Assembly (NCBI GenBank): GCA_022711575.1
Contig: JAKLES010000004.1
Coordinates: 1-37,889, forward strand
Origin: Deltaproteobacteria bacterium
Lineage (GTDB): Bacteria > Desulfobacterota > Syntrophia > Syntrophales > Smithellaceae
Length of the DNA: 37,889 nt
Direction of reading: 5' to 3'
Under the pieces are notes generated by a model that searched no databases, was not told where the DNA came from, and saw only the letters and a program-made list of their open reading frames with translations. Below, one piece after another: positions 8,409 through 18,235 of the stretch. How positions within the stretch are numbered: position 1 is the first letter of the stretch; each line of letters opens with the position of its first letter. The translations under genes and the position numbers were made by a program.

Positions 8409-9734
8409 GTGAGTGACCTTTGCGTAAAATTAGAAGATATCAGCCAGGTTAAGAAAAAGATATCATTTGAGATACCCTGGGCTTTTGTTAAAGAAGAATT
8501 GGAGAATGTTTACCGTGATATTGGTAAAAAAGCCAAGATAAAAGGTTTTCGTCCGGGCAAAATCCCCCGCAAGATACTGGAGAATTATTTTAAAGCAGAT
8601 GCCGAGGGAGAGGCGATTACCAATATTGTCAATAAATACTATTGGCAGGAGCTTGATGACCGTGAGATTGTAACACTTTCCCGTCCGGAAATCGATCAGC
8701 ATGGGTTAATGGAAAACACAGACTTTTCTTTCAGCGCTTCTTTTGAAACAGAACCGGTATTTGAACCGCATGGTTACGAGAAAATAGAATTGGAAAAGAT
8801 AAATATTTCTGTGTCGGAAGGAGACATAGAGAAACGGTTTCAGGAAATCAGGAAGATGTTTGCCACGATGCAGGATGTCACAGAGGATCGGCAAGCAGTG
8901 ATGGGTGATTTTGTAACGATTGATTTTGTAGGAACGCTCGATGGTGAGACACTTGCAGAACTTAAATCGGAAAATTTTCTATTGGAACTGGGATCAAAAA
9001 GACTTATTCCCGGCTTTGAAGAACAACTTGTGGGAATGAGAAAAGGCGAAACAAAAGAGATTAACCTCACATTTCCAACCGATTATTCTGAAAAGAAAAT
9101 GGCCGGAAAGGATGTAATTTTTACTGTGACCGTCAAAATTCTCAAAGAGCAAAAACTGCCCGAAATTGATGATAATTTCATTAAAAATTTTGATAAGTAT
9201 AACACCCTAGACGATTTAAAGAATGATGTGCGTCAATCTATGGAAGAACAATGCAAGCGCCAGAGTGATTTGGAATTGCAGGACAAAATAATCGATGCCG
9301 TTCTTAAGGCCAACGAATTTGAAGCACCGCCATCACTAGTGGAGCGACAGATTTTCTATATGATATCGGATACACAAAAGAGGATGAAATCCGCAGGTAT
9401 GGATGAGAAGAATGCCATGGAGCTGAGTTTGCGCATGCATGATCAATTCAAGCAGGATGCGGAAAAGGCGGTCAGATCTTTTCTTTTGATCAAAAAAATA
9501 GCTGAAAAAGAAGCTATTACGGTCTCTGATGAAGATATCGATAATCATATCAAAGAATTAGCAGATATTCATCACACAGATTATGAGGTTGTCAAAAGTG
9601 CCTATGACAATGAAGAGAGAATGAACTCTCTGAAATCGGAAATTATCCAGAAAAAGGTATTTGACTTTATTAAGCATCAGGCCAATATTAAAGCCATTGA
9701 AAAAGTTGGGATGGGGCAGGGGGTGGCTGATTGA
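8409..9734 (+). CDS. tig: trigger factor
   Basis: Trigger factor is the ribosome-bound chaperone and peptidyl-prolyl isomerase that meets nascent chains at the exit tunnel. The 441 residues fit the family. The N-terminal ribosome-binding domain has the signature [11 protein letters not shown] at 46-56. A FKBP-type PPIase domain lies at about 160-245 ([26 protein letters not shown]). The rest is the long helical C-terminal chaperone domain, containing PPSLVERQI and the helices after it. The start is GTG with AAGGAG 8 bases upstream. The stop overlaps the clpP start (TTGA). The gene sits directly behind tRNA-Leu, the usual tig-clpP-clpX-lon order of proteobacteria. Confidence 0.97.
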   Translation: MSDLCVKLEDISQVKKKISFEIPWAFVKEELENVYRDIGKKAKIKGFRPGKIPRKILENYFKADAEGEAITNIVNKYYWQELDDREIVTLSRPEIDQHGLMENTDFSFSASFETEPVFEPHGYEKIELEKINISVSEGDIEKRFQEIRKMFATMQDVTEDRQAVMGDFVTIDFVGTLDGETLAELKSENFLLELGSKRLIPGFEEQLVGMRKGETKEINLTFPTDYSEKKMAGKDVIFTVTVKILKEQKLPEIDDNFIKNFDKYNTLDDLKNDVRQSMEEQCKRQSDLELQDKIIDAVLKANEFEAPPSLVERQIFYMISDTQKRMKSAGMDEKNAMELSLRMHDQFKQDAEKAVRSFLLIKKIAEKEAITVSDEDIDNHIKELADIHHTDYEVVKSAYDNEERMNSLKSEIIQKKVFDFIKHQANIKAIEKVGMGQGVAD

Positions 9735-10333
9735 ATTTAATACCAATGGTAGTGGAACAGGATGGACGAGGTGAAAGAGCGTTCGACATCTATTCCCGTC
9801 TTTTAAAAGACAGAATCATATTTCTGGGAACGGCTATCGACGATAATGTTGCGAATGTTGTTGTTGCGCAAATGCTTTATCTGGAAGCTGAAGACCCGGA
9901 TAAAGAGATATTTTTCTATCTGAATTCTCCCGGCGGGCATGTCAGTTCGGGCATGGCTATTTATGATACGATGCAGTATATTAAACCTCAAATATCAACG
10001 GTATGCATGGGGCAGGCTGCCAGTATGGCGGCAATTCTCTTGGCGGCTGGAGAGAAGGGGAAAAGATTTGCTCTACCTCATTCGCGCATTTTAATTCATC
10101 AGCCGTTGGGAGGTTTTCAGGGCCAAGCAACAGATATTGATATTCAGGCCAGAGAAATTTTAAGATTGAAAGATGAATTAAATAAAATTCTAGCTGAATT
10201 AACCGGACAGCAACTGGTAAAAATCATGAATGATACAGAGCGCGACTACTTTATGACCAGCCAGCAAGCTAAAGAGTATGGTTTAATTGATGAAATAGTT
10301 GTAAGAAAGCCTGTGTTATCTGGCGTTAAATAA
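9731..10333 (+). CDS. clpP: ATP-dependent Clp protease proteolytic subunit
   Basis: ClpP forms the two-ring serine-protease chamber that degrades substrates unfolded by ClpX (or ClpA/ClpC). The 200 residues carry the full catalytic triad: Ser98 in GQAASMAA, His123 in [12 protein letters not shown] and Asp172 in DTERDYFM. The conserved start of the mature chain is [20 protein letters not shown]. The chosen start is TTG at 9731, overlapping the tig stop by four bases and preceded by AGGGGG (9718-9723). An ATG five codons later (9746) would also give a near-complete protein. Translational coupling to tig is likely. Confidence 0.97.
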   Translation: MNLIPMVVEQDGRGERAFDIYSRLLKDRIIFLGTAIDDNVANVVVAQMLYLEAEDPDKEIFFYLNSPGGHVSSGMAIYDTMQYIKPQISTVCMGQAASMAAILLAAGEKGKRFALPHSRILIHQPLGGFQGQATDIDIQAREILRLKDELNKILAELTGQQLVKIMNDTERDYFMTSQQAKEYGLIDEIVVRKPVLSGVK

Positions 10334-10345
10334 AGGAGAATTTAA

Positions 10346-11605
10346 GTGATTAAAAGAAGTAAAGATAATCGAGGCCAAGGGATGCTTTTTTGTTCGTTTT
10401 GCGGGAAAATGCAAAGCGAAGTTCGTAAATTGGTAGCGGGTCCGACTGCTTATATTTGCGATGAGTGTATTGAATTGTGCCGTTGTATTGTTGAAGAAGA
10501 AGAAAAAACGGTAGAAAAAGGTCCTAAAAATGTTTTGCCTGAACCGAAGGAAATTAAGAAATTTCTTGATTCCTACGTCATTGGTCAGGAAAAAACAAAG
10601 AAAATACTATCCGTTGCAGTTTATAATCATTATAAAAGACTATTTTCCAATGTCAGTTCTACAGATGGTATTGAAATCCAGAAAAGTAACGTCCTCTTGG
10701 TCGGCCCAACAGGTTCTGGAAAGACATTGCTTGCGAAGACCCTGGCAAAATTACTCAACGTTCCCTTTACAATAGCGGATGCCACTACTTTGACTGAGGC
10801 GGGCTATGTGGGTGAAGATGTAGAAAATATCATTTTGAGTTTGCTGCAAAATGCTGATTACGATGTTGCACGTGCATCGAAAGGAATTGTCTATATTGAT
10901 GAAATAGATAAAATAGCGAAAAAATCGGGTAACCCATCAATTACACGGGATGTTTCTGGAGAAGGTGTTCAGCAAGCCTTGTTGAAAATCATGGAAGGAA
11001 CAATGGCTAATATACCACCAAAGGGCGGCAGAAAGCATCCGCAACAGGAATTCATCCAGATTGATACTACAAATATTCTGTTTATCTGTGGTGGCGCTTT
11101 TAATGATTTGGAGAGCATTATTTCGAAACGAATTGGCACGAATACTATGGGTTTCGGTGCTGAAATTAAAAGCAAGAAAGAAAAGAGAATTGGTGAGTTG
11201 CTGACAGAAGTTCGATCTGAAGATCTACTAAAATTCGGTCTTATTCCAGAATTTATTGGGCGTCTGCCTGTTATTTCCACGCTTGATGATCTAGATGAAG
11301 TTTCATTGGTTCGTATTTTGACGGAACCAAAAGACGCGATCATCAAACAATATAAGAAATTATTCGAATTGGAAAACGTAACTTTGAAGTTCACGGATGG
11401 TGCATTGCGCTGTGTAGCAAAACTTTCTATGGAAAGAAAATCAGGCGCGCGCGGTTTGCGTTCCATTTTAGAAAACACGATGCTCGAAGTGATGTACGAG
11501 ATTCCATCGCAGCGGGACATTAAAGAATGTGTGATCAGTGAGGAAGTTGTTGTCAATAAAGAAAAACCTATTTTAATATACGATACAAAATCCGAATCCG
11601 CATAA
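10346..11605 (+). CDS. clpX: ATP-dependent Clp protease ATP-binding subunit ClpX
   Basis: ClpX is the AAA+ unfoldase that recognises tagged or adaptor-bound proteins and feeds them to ClpP. The 419 residues begin with a four-cysteine zinc domain (Cys16, 19, 38, 41; FCSFCGK and [10 protein letters not shown]). The AAA+ core follows, with Walker A GPTGSGKT at 120-127, Walker [11 protein letters not shown] at about 181-190, and an arginine-rich C-terminal small domain ([14 protein letters not shown]). The pore loop GYVGEDVE is intact. The GTG start has AAGGAG 7 bases upstream; the gene lies 12 bases after clpP and 20 before lon. Confidence 0.98.
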   Translation: MIKRSKDNRGQGMLFCSFCGKMQSEVRKLVAGPTAYICDECIELCRCIVEEEEKTVEKGPKNVLPEPKEIKKFLDSYVIGQEKTKKILSVAVYNHYKRLFSNVSSTDGIEIQKSNVLLVGPTGSGKTLLAKTLAKLLNVPFTIADATTLTEAGYVGEDVENIILSLLQNADYDVARASKGIVYIDEIDKIAKKSGNPSITRDVSGEGVQQALLKIMEGTMANIPPKGGRKHPQQEFIQIDTTNILFICGGAFNDLESIISKRIGTNTMGFGAEIKSKKEKRIGELLTEVRSEDLLKFGLIPEFIGRLPVISTLDDLDEVSLVRILTEPKDAIIKQYKKLFELENVTLKFTDGALRCVAKLSMERKSGARGLRSILENTMLEVMYEIPSQRDIKECVISEEVVVNKEKPILIYDTKSESA

Positions 11606-11625
11606 AAAATATTTAGGGAAAATGA

Positions 11626-14034
11626 ATGTCTGAAGAACAAAATTATAATAATCAAAATAAAATGAACGTCATTCCGCTTTTACCGCTCCGGGATGTGGTT
11701 GTTTTCCCGCACATGATTGTTCCATTATTTGTCGGCCGGGAAAAGTCAATTGCCGCTCTGGAATCCGCCATGAAATATGAAAAAGGAATTTTCATGGTGG
11801 CACAAAAAAGTGCAAAAAAAGATGATCCTGCGGAAGAAGATATTTATCGGGTTGGAACAATAGGCATCATCATCCAGTTGCTGCGTTTGCCGGATGGAAC
11901 CGTAAAGGTGCTGGTAGAAGGTAAAACACGTGGTGCTATCCAGGAATATCTGAAGAATGAAGATTTCTTTCTTGTAAAAGTTGCCGATGTTGAAGATGTC
12001 GATGATGATCCGAGTGATGTTAAAAAACAGGCGCTGATGCGTAGCATTAAGGAATCTTTCGAGCTTTATCTGAAACTTAGCAAGAAAGTTCATGTGGAAA
12101 TGATGGGAACGATCTCTGCCATTGACGATCCATCCAAACTTGCCGATGTGGTGGTGACCCATCTAAATGTAAAACTGGAAGATAAACAAAAAATCATGGA
12201 AATCTTCACCATCAGTGAACGGCTGGAAGCCATTTATGCGCTGATGCTTTCAGAGATTGAGATTCTGCAAGTCGAAGAAAAAATCAAACGTCGCGTCAAA
12301 AAGCAGATGGAGAAAACGCAGAAGGATTACTACCTGAATGAACAAATGCGCGCTATCCAAAAAGAAATGGGCGAAAAAGATGACTTTAAGAATGAAATAG
12401 CCGACCTGGAAAAGCGTCTCAAGCAAAAGAATCTCTCTGAAGAAGCAACGAAGAAAGTTCGCCAGGAAATTAAAAAGCTACAAATGATGTCGCCCATGTC
12501 GGCGGAGGCCACCGTTGTGCGCAATTACATCGATTGGCTATTGGATATGCCTTGGTCGGAAATCACGGAAAATAAATACACGTTGAAGGAATCAGAAAAT
12601 ATTCTCGATGAAGATCATTATGGATTGAAAAAAGTAAAGGAAAGGATCATTGAATATCTGGCTGTTCAATTCCTGGTTAAGAAAAATAAAGGACCGATAC
12701 TTTGTCTGGTAGGGCCTCCCGGCGTTGGAAAAACGTCGATTGCCAAATCAGTAGCCCGTGCAACAAATCGAAAATTTGTTCGAATTTCTTTGGGTGGTGT
12801 CCGCGATGAGGCGGAAATTCGTGGTCATCGTAGAACCTACATCGGTGCAATGCCGGGGAAAATCATTCAGTCACTAAAAAAAGCGGGTTCGAACAATCCT
12901 GTCTTCTGTCTGGACGAAGTGGATAAATTGAGCTCCGATTTTCGCGGCGATCCCTCTTCCGCCTTACTCGAAGTTCTTGATCCAGAGCAGAATTTTGCGT
13001 TCAATGATAATTATCTGGATGTTGATTATGATTTATCCGACATTTTGTTTATCACAACAGCCAATGTTTTACAGACAATACCGGCACCCTTGCAGGACAG
13101 AATGGAAGTGATCCGCATTGCCGGTTACACGGAACAAGAAAAACTTCAAATAGCCCAAAAATTCCTTTTGACAAAGGAAATGGAAGCCAATGGTTTGGTT
13201 GCCGACAATATTGAATTTACCAAAGGCGCTATATTGCGTATTATCCGTCAATATACAAGGGAAGCGGGTGTGCGCAATCTTGAGCGAGAAATTGCATCCG
13301 TGTGCCGTAAGGTTGCTAAAGAAATTGTCAGCAACGGCGTCAAGAAAATAATTGTGATCAGTTCGAAAAATATACCGAAGTATTTAGGAGTTCCGAAATT
13401 CCGTCACGGCGAAACGGAAGAAAAAAATCAGATTGGGTTGACGACCGGCCTTGCCTGGACGGAAGTTGGCGGCGAATTGTTGGCTATTGAAGCATCCATT
13501 ATGGAAGGAACCGGTCGCATGGTGATGACTGGAAAACTGGGTGACGTCATGCAAGAATCTGTGCAGGCTGCTCTGACGTATATCCGGGCGCGCGCTGAAA
13601 AGTTTGGCTTACCGAAAAACTTCTATAAGAAAATAGACATACACGTCCACGTGCCTGAAGGAGCGATTCCCAAGGATGGCCCATCCGCCGGCATTGCAAT
13701 GGCCACATCCATTGCCTCCGCTCTCATGAAAAAGGAAGTCCGCGCCGATCTAGCAATGACAGGCGAAATAACATTGAGAGGGCGGGTTTTGCCTATCGGT
13801 GGTCTAAAAGAAAAAATTCTTGCGGCTCATCGCGGGAACATTAAAATGGTTATTATTCCAAAAGATAATGAAAAGGATCTGGCGGAGGTGCCCCACAATG
13901 TACAAAATGCCCTACAAATCGTTTTTGTCGATCACATTGATGAGGTGCTGGATATTGCTTTTGTAAAAGATGAGGATATTTTCAGCAACACAGAAAAAAA
14001 CGATATGCAGGGTATTGCCCAGCCCGTGAATTGA
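11626..14034 (+). CDS. lon: ATP-dependent protease La (Lon)
   Basis: Lon is the soluble hexameric AAA+ serine protease for damaged and regulatory proteins. The 802-residue chain has the N-terminal substrate-binding LON domain (about 15-215, [19 protein letters not shown]), a coiled-coil linker (about 220-290), Walker A GPPGVGKT at 363-370, Walker [10 protein letters not shown] at about 426-434, and the protease domain. The protease domain contains the catalytic Ser687 ([10 protein letters not shown]) and Lys730 (GGLKEK). The tail is short and acidic. AGGGA lies six bases before the ATG. The next gene downstream is tRNA-Val behind its own promoter; the short GAGATCTC palindrome after the stop has no loop and is not a convincing terminator. 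Confidence 0.98.
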   Translation: MSEEQNYNNQNKMNVIPLLPLRDVVVFPHMIVPLFVGREKSIAALESAMKYEKGIFMVAQKSAKKDDPAEEDIYRVGTIGIIIQLLRLPDGTVKVLVEGKTRGAIQEYLKNEDFFLVKVADVEDVDDDPSDVKKQALMRSIKESFELYLKLSKKVHVEMMGTISAIDDPSKLADVVVTHLNVKLEDKQKIMEIFTISERLEAIYALMLSEIEILQVEEKIKRRVKKQMEKTQKDYYLNEQMRAIQKEMGEKDDFKNEIADLEKRLKQKNLSEEATKKVRQEIKKLQMMSPMSAEATVVRNYIDWLLDMPWSEITENKYTLKESENILDEDHYGLKKVKERIIEYLAVQFLVKKNKGPILCLVGPPGVGKTSIAKSVARATNRKFVRISLGGVRDEAEIRGHRRTYIGAMPGKIIQSLKKAGSNNPVFCLDEVDKLSSDFRGDPSSALLEVLDPEQNFAFNDNYLDVDYDLSDILFITTANVLQTIPAPLQDRMEVIRIAGYTEQEKLQIAQKFLLTKEMEANGLVADNIEFTKGAILRIIRQYTREAGVRNLEREIASVCRKVAKEIVSNGVKKIIVISSKNIPKYLGVPKFRHGETEEKNQIGLTTGLAWTEVGGELLAIEASIMEGTGRMVMTGKLGDVMQESVQAALTYIRARAEKFGLPKNFYKKIDIHVHVPEGAIPKDGPSAGIAMATSIASALMKKEVRADLAMTGEITLRGRVLPIGGLKEKILAAHRGNIKMVIIPKDNEKDLAEVPHNVQNALQIVFVDHIDEVLDIAFVKDEDIFSNTEKNDMQGIAQPVN

Positions 14035-14059
14035 TAGAGATCTCTTATTTTTTTATCAC

Positions 14060-14088
14060 TTGACAAGAAATCTCAATATTGCTAGAAG
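14060..14088 (+). promoter_or_regulatory. promoter of the tRNA-Val/tRNA-Asp pair
   Basis: A perfect TTGACA (14060-14065), a 17-base spacer and TAGAAG (14083-14088, 4/6) lie 24 bases before tRNA-Val. It is the third perfect TTGACA found directly ahead of a tRNA in this window. Confidence 0.55.
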
Positions 14089-14112
14089 CCTTGCAGCTTT
14101 TTTGGGGCATTT

Positions 14113-14188
14113 GGGCGGGTAGCTCAGCTGGAAGAGCGCCACGCTTACACCGTGGATGTCACAGGTTCGAGCCCTGTCCCGCCTACCA
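14113..14188 (+). tRNA. tRNA-Val (anticodon TAC)
   Basis: This is a 76-base tRNA with encoded CCA. The acceptor stem GGGCGGG (14113-14119) pairs with CCCGCCT (14178-14184), with a G-U closing pair. The anticodon stem CCACG/CGTGG encloses a loop with TAC. The T arm is ACAGG-TTCGAGC-CCTGT. Confidence 0.96.
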
Positions 14189-14231
14189 AAATTAAAAAAG
14201 GAAGCTAGGAAACTTTAATAAATGATTTTTG

Positions 14232-14308
14232 GGGGTCATAGTTAAGTTGGTTATAACGCCGGCCTGTCACGCCGGAGGGCAGGGGTTCAAGTCCCCTTGG
14301 CCCCGCCA
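14232..14308 (+). tRNA. tRNA-Asp (anticodon GTC)
   Basis: This is a 77-base tRNA with encoded CCA. The acceptor GGGGTCA (14232-14238) pairs with TGGCCCC (14298-14304), with one G-U pair. The anticodon stem CCGGC/GCCGG carries GTC, and the discriminator base is G as expected for tRNA-Asp. It lies 43 bases after tRNA-Val with no promoter of its own, so the two are one transcript. Confidence 0.96.
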
Positions 14309-14316
14309 GAAACTCG

Positions 14317-14349
14317 AAGGGAGTCAGCTTATTGCGGCTCCCTTTTTTT
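14317..14349 (+). terminator. intrinsic terminator of the tRNA-Val/Asp transcript
   Basis: A hairpin AAGGGAG (14317-14323) / CTCCCTT (14338-14344) with a 14-base loop runs into seven T residues. It begins nine bases after the tRNA-Asp CCA. It is the clearest Rho-independent terminator I see in the window. Confidence 0.8.
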
Positions 14350-14374
14350 GTCTACACTTGCTTGATAAGGGTGA

Positions 14375-14402
14375 TTGACATAATCTATTGAGCATGTTTA
14401 AT
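14375..14402 (+). promoter_or_regulatory. candidate promoter of the corC-like/lnt/prfB unit; gap 14350-14535
   Basis: TTGACA (14375-14380), a 16-base spacer and TTTAAT (14397-14402) give matches of 6/6 and 5/6. It would leave a leader of roughly 125-145 bases before the CBS-protein gene. I see no gene or strong fold in that leader. Confidence 0.55.
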
Positions 14403-14535
14403 TACTAACAACAATGTCGTTGAGAACGAGATAGTAGAAAAAGTGGATTATGAAGGAATGATCATACTTGCACACCATGAAGCGTATGGTTTGCTTTTCT
14501 AGGCGTGACTTGAGTATTTATGCGGCCTGTAATTA

Positions 14536-15381
14536 TTGGGAAAAATTGAAACGTACATGAAAAAATTTTCTGATCTGTTTTTCTGGCGTAAGCCCGAATA
14601 TATTCGTCGAGAAATATTCTCAATATTGTGCAAAGGGCGGAAGAGCGGTGTTTTAGATGATGCTTCCCAAAAGATGATCGAAAACATCCTGAATTTCACA
14701 TCCGTTCTGGTCCGTGAAATTATGATTCCGCGGACGGATATTGTCTCGATCAATGTGGATGACACACCGGAAGAAATTATTCGCGAGCTTACCGACTCCC
14801 GTTACACACGCATTCCTGTTCATCGAGGGTCGATTGACAATATCATCGGTATTGTGAATATTAAGGACCTGCTTAAGACTTGGTCGCAGAAAATGACAAA
14901 CGCCGATATATTGTCTCATCTAACCAAACCTTATTACATCCCTGAAACGAAAAGTGCTCATTTGTTGTTTTACGAGCTTAAAAACAACAAGAAACATATT
15001 GCCATTGTTATCGATGAATATGGGGGGACGTCTGGTCTTATAACCCTTGAGGATTTACTGGAAGAGATTGTTGGCGATATCTGGGATGAACATGAAGAAA
15101 ATACGGATTCCGAAGATATTATTAAGACTGTTGAAGGGGCCATTATCGTTAACGGACGCACCGAAATTGAAAAAATTGAAGAGTACCTGAATATTAACCT
15201 GGAAAGAGGCCGGTATGAAACGGTTAGCGGTCTCATTTTAAATACTATTCGAAGAATCCCTCACCAAGGAGAAAATTTACGAATAGAAGAGATGGAAATT
15301 ACCATCGAAAGTGCAGACGAACGCAGTATTAAAAAAGTAAAAATAAAAAAAATAGAAGATGATAGTTTAAATGAAAAATAA
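14536..15381 (+). CDS. CBS-pair protein of the CorC/HlyC family (YbeX-like)
   Basis: This 281-residue cytosolic protein has a paired CBS module, with CBS1 around [18 protein letters not shown] and CBS2 around [25 protein letters not shown]. The C-terminal CorC_HlyC domain is at about 195-270 ([23 protein letters not shown]). It lacks the N-terminal DUF21 membrane domain of longer relatives, so it matches E. coli CorC/YbeX, linked to magnesium/cobalt homeostasis and, by its gene neighbours, to ribosome and envelope upkeep. The next gene is lnt, as in E. coli. The start is uncertain: TTG at 14536 or ATG at 14557, neither with a good ribosome site. Its 3' end overlaps lnt by 11 bases. Confidence 0.9.
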   Translation: MGKIETYMKKFSDLFFWRKPEYIRREIFSILCKGRKSGVLDDASQKMIENILNFTSVLVREIMIPRTDIVSINVDDTPEEIIRELTDSRYTRIPVHRGSIDNIIGIVNIKDLLKTWSQKMTNADILSHLTKPYYIPETKSAHLLFYELKNNKKHIAIVIDEYGGTSGLITLEDLLEEIVGDIWDEHEENTDSEDIIKTVEGAIIVNGRTEIEKIEEYLNINLERGRYETVSGLILNTIRRIPHQGENLRIEEMEITIESADERSIKKVKIKKIEDDSLNEK

Positions 15382-16936
15382 CGACTCAAAAGTGATGCCG
15401 AATCAGTCAGAGAAAAAGCTTAGCGGCACGAGTATTTTTTTTGCATTGCTCAGCGGGATTTTACTTTTTTTATCTTTCCCTAAATTTGGTATGGGATTCA
15501 TCGCCTGGATTGCCTTTGTGCCTTTGTTTATTGCTTTAAGGGATGTTTCTTTTCGCGGTGCATTGTTTTTGGGATGGATTGCGGGGCTGACGGCTTGTAT
15601 TGGAATCCTCTACTGGATTACGCATGTTGTTGTATATTACGGCCATCTGCCCTTATACTTGGGCGTGACGATCATGCTGCTCTTGGCTTTTTATTTGAGT
15701 CTTTATGCCGCTTTATTTGCCGCAGGACTGGTTTACTTACGAAGATGGGTTCCTCTCTATCTTGTTGTACCGGTATTATGGGTATGTCTTGAATATCTCA
15801 AGTCAAAATTGTTTACCGGCTTTCCCTGGGAAAATTTGGGTTATTCCCAATTTAATAATTTATTTTTTATTCAAATTGCAGATATTGTAGGTGTCTTTGG
15901 GTTATCTTTCCTGATCCTTCTTTTAAACGTCGCTTTTTTTGAAATTCTTACAGAAAAGTCAAAGAAGTCATTCGCACTGGCCGCAAGTGTGTTGCTTCTG
16001 TGGTCGGGTGTTTACGTGTATGGTGTATTGCGAATTAATCAAATCAGTCAAACACTGAAAGGTGCTCCAGACATGGAGGTGTCCCTGATTCAGGGAAACA
16101 TTGATCAGTCTATTAAATGGAATGAAAATTTTCAAAATGAAACCATCAAGATCTACGAGGAATTGTCTTTGCGTACTCCAATGACCAATGGAGGTTTGAT
16201 AATCTGGCCGGAGACTGCCGTGCCTTTTAGCTTCCAGGATGAAAATGATTTACAGCGTCAAGTGAGAGATTTATCGGTCAAAACAAAAAGCTGGTTTATA
16301 TTCGGCTCTACGAGCTATACAACAGGAAGCGAAAAGACCGATTATTTTAACAGTGCATACCTACTCTCGCCCCAAGGAGACGTTCGCGGGAAATATGATA
16401 AAGTTCACCTTGTTCCTTATGGAGAATATGTGCCGTTAAGAACATTATTTCCTTTCGTCAGTAGTCTGGCTGCAGGAATTGGTGATTTTACCACGGGAAA
16501 AGGATTCCATCCTTTGACTATGGGCGATAGAAAAATTGGAGTGCTGATCTGTTACGAAGGTATTTTGCCTGAAGCGGCCAGAATGTATAAAAATGCCACA
16601 GCCGAATTATTGGTCAACATTACAAACGACGCCTGGTTCGGAACAACATCGGCACCTTACCAACACCTATCCATGTCAATTTTCAGAGCTGTGGAGACAC
16701 GGCTCTACCTTGTGCGAGCCGCTAATACAGGTATTTCCGCGATCGTTGACCCGACGGGAAAGATTCTTGCGCAAACCGAAATATTTAAGAAAGATGCAAT
16801 TCATGGTAATATTAAATTTATTGCATTGCCGTCTTTTTATGCAAGCTATGGTGATTTGCTGGTATGGGCTTGTTTTATTTGCCTGGTTATTTTTTTCTTA
16901 TGGGGTTTAAAAGGGAGGAAAAGAAATGTCCGTTGA
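15371..16936 (+). CDS. lnt: apolipoprotein N-acyltransferase
   Basis: Lnt adds the third acyl chain to the N-terminal cysteine of lipoproteins in the inner membrane, preparing them for Lol sorting to the outer membrane. The 521 residues show an N-terminal membrane region of several helices (about 22-220). A periplasmic nitrilase-type domain follows, with the catalytic triad Glu281 (IIWPETAVPF), Lys344 (GKYDKVHLVPYGEY) and Cys394 (GVLICYEG). A last membrane helix ends near residue 512, with a basic tail. The ATG lies inside the CBS-protein gene (11-base overlap) and the stop lies inside prfB (11-base overlap). Its presence supports a diderm cell with triacylated lipoproteins. Confidence 0.97.
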   Translation: MKNNDSKVMPNQSEKKLSGTSIFFALLSGILLFLSFPKFGMGFIAWIAFVPLFIALRDVSFRGALFLGWIAGLTACIGILYWITHVVVYYGHLPLYLGVTIMLLLAFYLSLYAALFAAGLVYLRRWVPLYLVVPVLWVCLEYLKSKLFTGFPWENLGYSQFNNLFFIQIADIVGVFGLSFLILLLNVAFFEILTEKSKKSFALAASVLLLWSGVYVYGVLRINQISQTLKGAPDMEVSLIQGNIDQSIKWNENFQNETIKIYEELSLRTPMTNGGLIIWPETAVPFSFQDENDLQRQVRDLSVKTKSWFIFGSTSYTTGSEKTDYFNSAYLLSPQGDVRGKYDKVHLVPYGEYVPLRTLFPFVSSLAAGIGDFTTGKGFHPLTMGDRKIGVLICYEGILPEAARMYKNATAELLVNITNDAWFGTTSAPYQHLSMSIFRAVETRLYLVRAANTGISAIVDPTGKILAQTEIFKKDAIHGNIKFIALPSFYASYGDLLVWACFICLVIFFLWGLKGRKRNVR

Positions 16937-18066
16937 AAACATACTGGAAGCCGTTAATGATCTGAAAAAAAGAATTCAATATATCGGAGAATGTCTTTGA
17001 CGTCGGCGAACTGGAATTAAAAGTTAAGGATCTGGAAATATTATCTGCTAAAAAAGATTTCTGGGATGATCAGGAGAACGCCCGTGACATCCTACAAAAG
17101 AAAACAAAATTATCTAACTCGCTCGATCAATGGAAACGATTTCAAGGCCAGATCCAGGATATTGAAAACCTCTTCTTAATAGCTTCTGAAGAAAAAGACG
17201 AACAGGTTATTGACGATTTGGCATCTGAGCTGGAACAGTTGTCTTCAGACGTTAAACTGGAAGAACTCAAAATGATGCTTTCCAGTGAGCAGGATCCGAT
17301 GAATGCGATTATGTCCATTCATGCCGGTGCGGGAGGAACGGAAGCGCAGGACTGGTCGGAAATGATTTTACGCATGTATTTGCGTTGGGCTGAAAAAAGA
17401 AATTTTAAAACAAATATTATCGATTATCTGCCCGGAGATGAAGCCGGCGTCAAAAGCGTTACGTTTACTGTGGAGGGCGAATATGCTTATGGCTATGCCA
17501 AGGCCGAGATTGGTATTCACCGCCTCGTTCGCATTTCTCCATTTGACGCGGGAGGTAGGCGTCATACCTCCTTTGCTTCCGTATTTGTTTATCCCGAGGT
17601 CGATGATGAAATTAAAATAGATATCAATGAAGACGATTTAAGAATCGACACCTTTCGATCGGGAGGCAAAGGCGGACAACATGTCAATAAAACAGATTCC
17701 GCGGTACGAATCACACATTTGCCCACAGGCATTGTCGTGCAGTGTCAGAATGAAAGATCGCAGCACAAAAATAAAGCGATGGCCATAAAATACCTTAAGT
17801 CAAGGCTCTATGAAAGAGAACTCCAGAAGAAGAATGAAAAGCTGGATGAAGAAAATAAACTAAAAAAGGATATCGCTTGGGGCAGCCAGATTCGCTCTTA
17901 TGTTTTGCACCCTTACAAAATGGTAAAAGATCATCGAACGGATCTGGAAATTGGCAACGCTCAAAAAGTGCTGGATGGTGATATTGATGATTTTATCCAG
18001 GCCTATCTGTTGATGATCGGAAATTGGGAATCAAATGCATCCGGTACCGGTAAGGTAATACAATGA
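16926..18066 (+). CDS. prfB: peptide chain release factor 2, read through a programmed +1 frameshift
   Basis: RF2 ends translation at UGA and UAA. The gene is read in two frames: 24 codons from ATG 16926 to 16997, then after skipping T16998, 355 codons from 16999 to the TGA at 18064-18066, giving 379 residues. The slip site is CTT TGA C. The RF2 marks are present: the stop-recognising SPF tripeptide in LVRISPFDAGGRRHTSF and the catalytic GGQ in SGGKGGQHVNKTDSAVR. GGGAGG (16911-16918 region) precedes the ATG, which overlaps the lnt stop by 11 bases. Treating the 282-residue reading frame that starts at 17218 as the gene would lose the N-terminal domain. Expression is probably self-regulated: scarce RF2 means slow UGA termination and more frameshifting. 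Confidence 0.96.
16986..17001 (+). promoter_or_regulatory. RF2 programmed +1 frameshift site
   Basis: In-frame reading gives GGA GAA TGT CTT TGA, with C after the stop. CTT (16995-16997) slips forward one base so that GAC (16999-17001) is decoded next. The upstream Shine-Dalgarno-like element is GGAG (16986-16989), five bases before CTT. The E. coli element is stronger and only three bases away, so stimulation here may be weaker. Confidence 0.93.
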
Positions 18067-18235
18067 TAATATTTATTATTGTCGATATTGTTTTGGCATA
18101 TAAATGAAATATGTTATAAAGCCTTGCAAAAGTTGCCATGACGTCGTTAACGTCGGGATACAAAGCTTGACGATCAGTGATCAGAAATGCAATGTCCTAT
18201 TGTCTGCAACCGAAAAAAAACAGGAGACGCTATCT

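Noticed and set aside
10969-11655. 228-codon minus-strand frame opposite clpX
   Set aside because: It is the antisense shadow of a fully conserved gene and has no recognisable protein pattern.
14036-14052. Terminator after lon (GAGATCTC then T run)
   Set aside because: The palindrome has no room for a loop, so it cannot form a normal terminator hairpin.
14404-14502. About 35-codon open stretch before the CorC-like gene
   Set aside because: No start codon with a ribosome site and no resemblance to any family; length is within chance.
16926-17217. prfB appears truncated or frameshifted, as in a pseudogene
   Set aside because: The break falls exactly at CTT TGA C, the known RF2 autoregulatory frameshift, and the rest of the protein is intact.
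18104-18235. 44 extra N-terminal residues for the MltD-like protein
   Set aside because: No ribosome site, and they would place a signal peptide in the interior; ATG 18236 has AGGAG nine bases upstream. The GACGT/ACGTC repeat here (18140-18154) is too short to call an operator.
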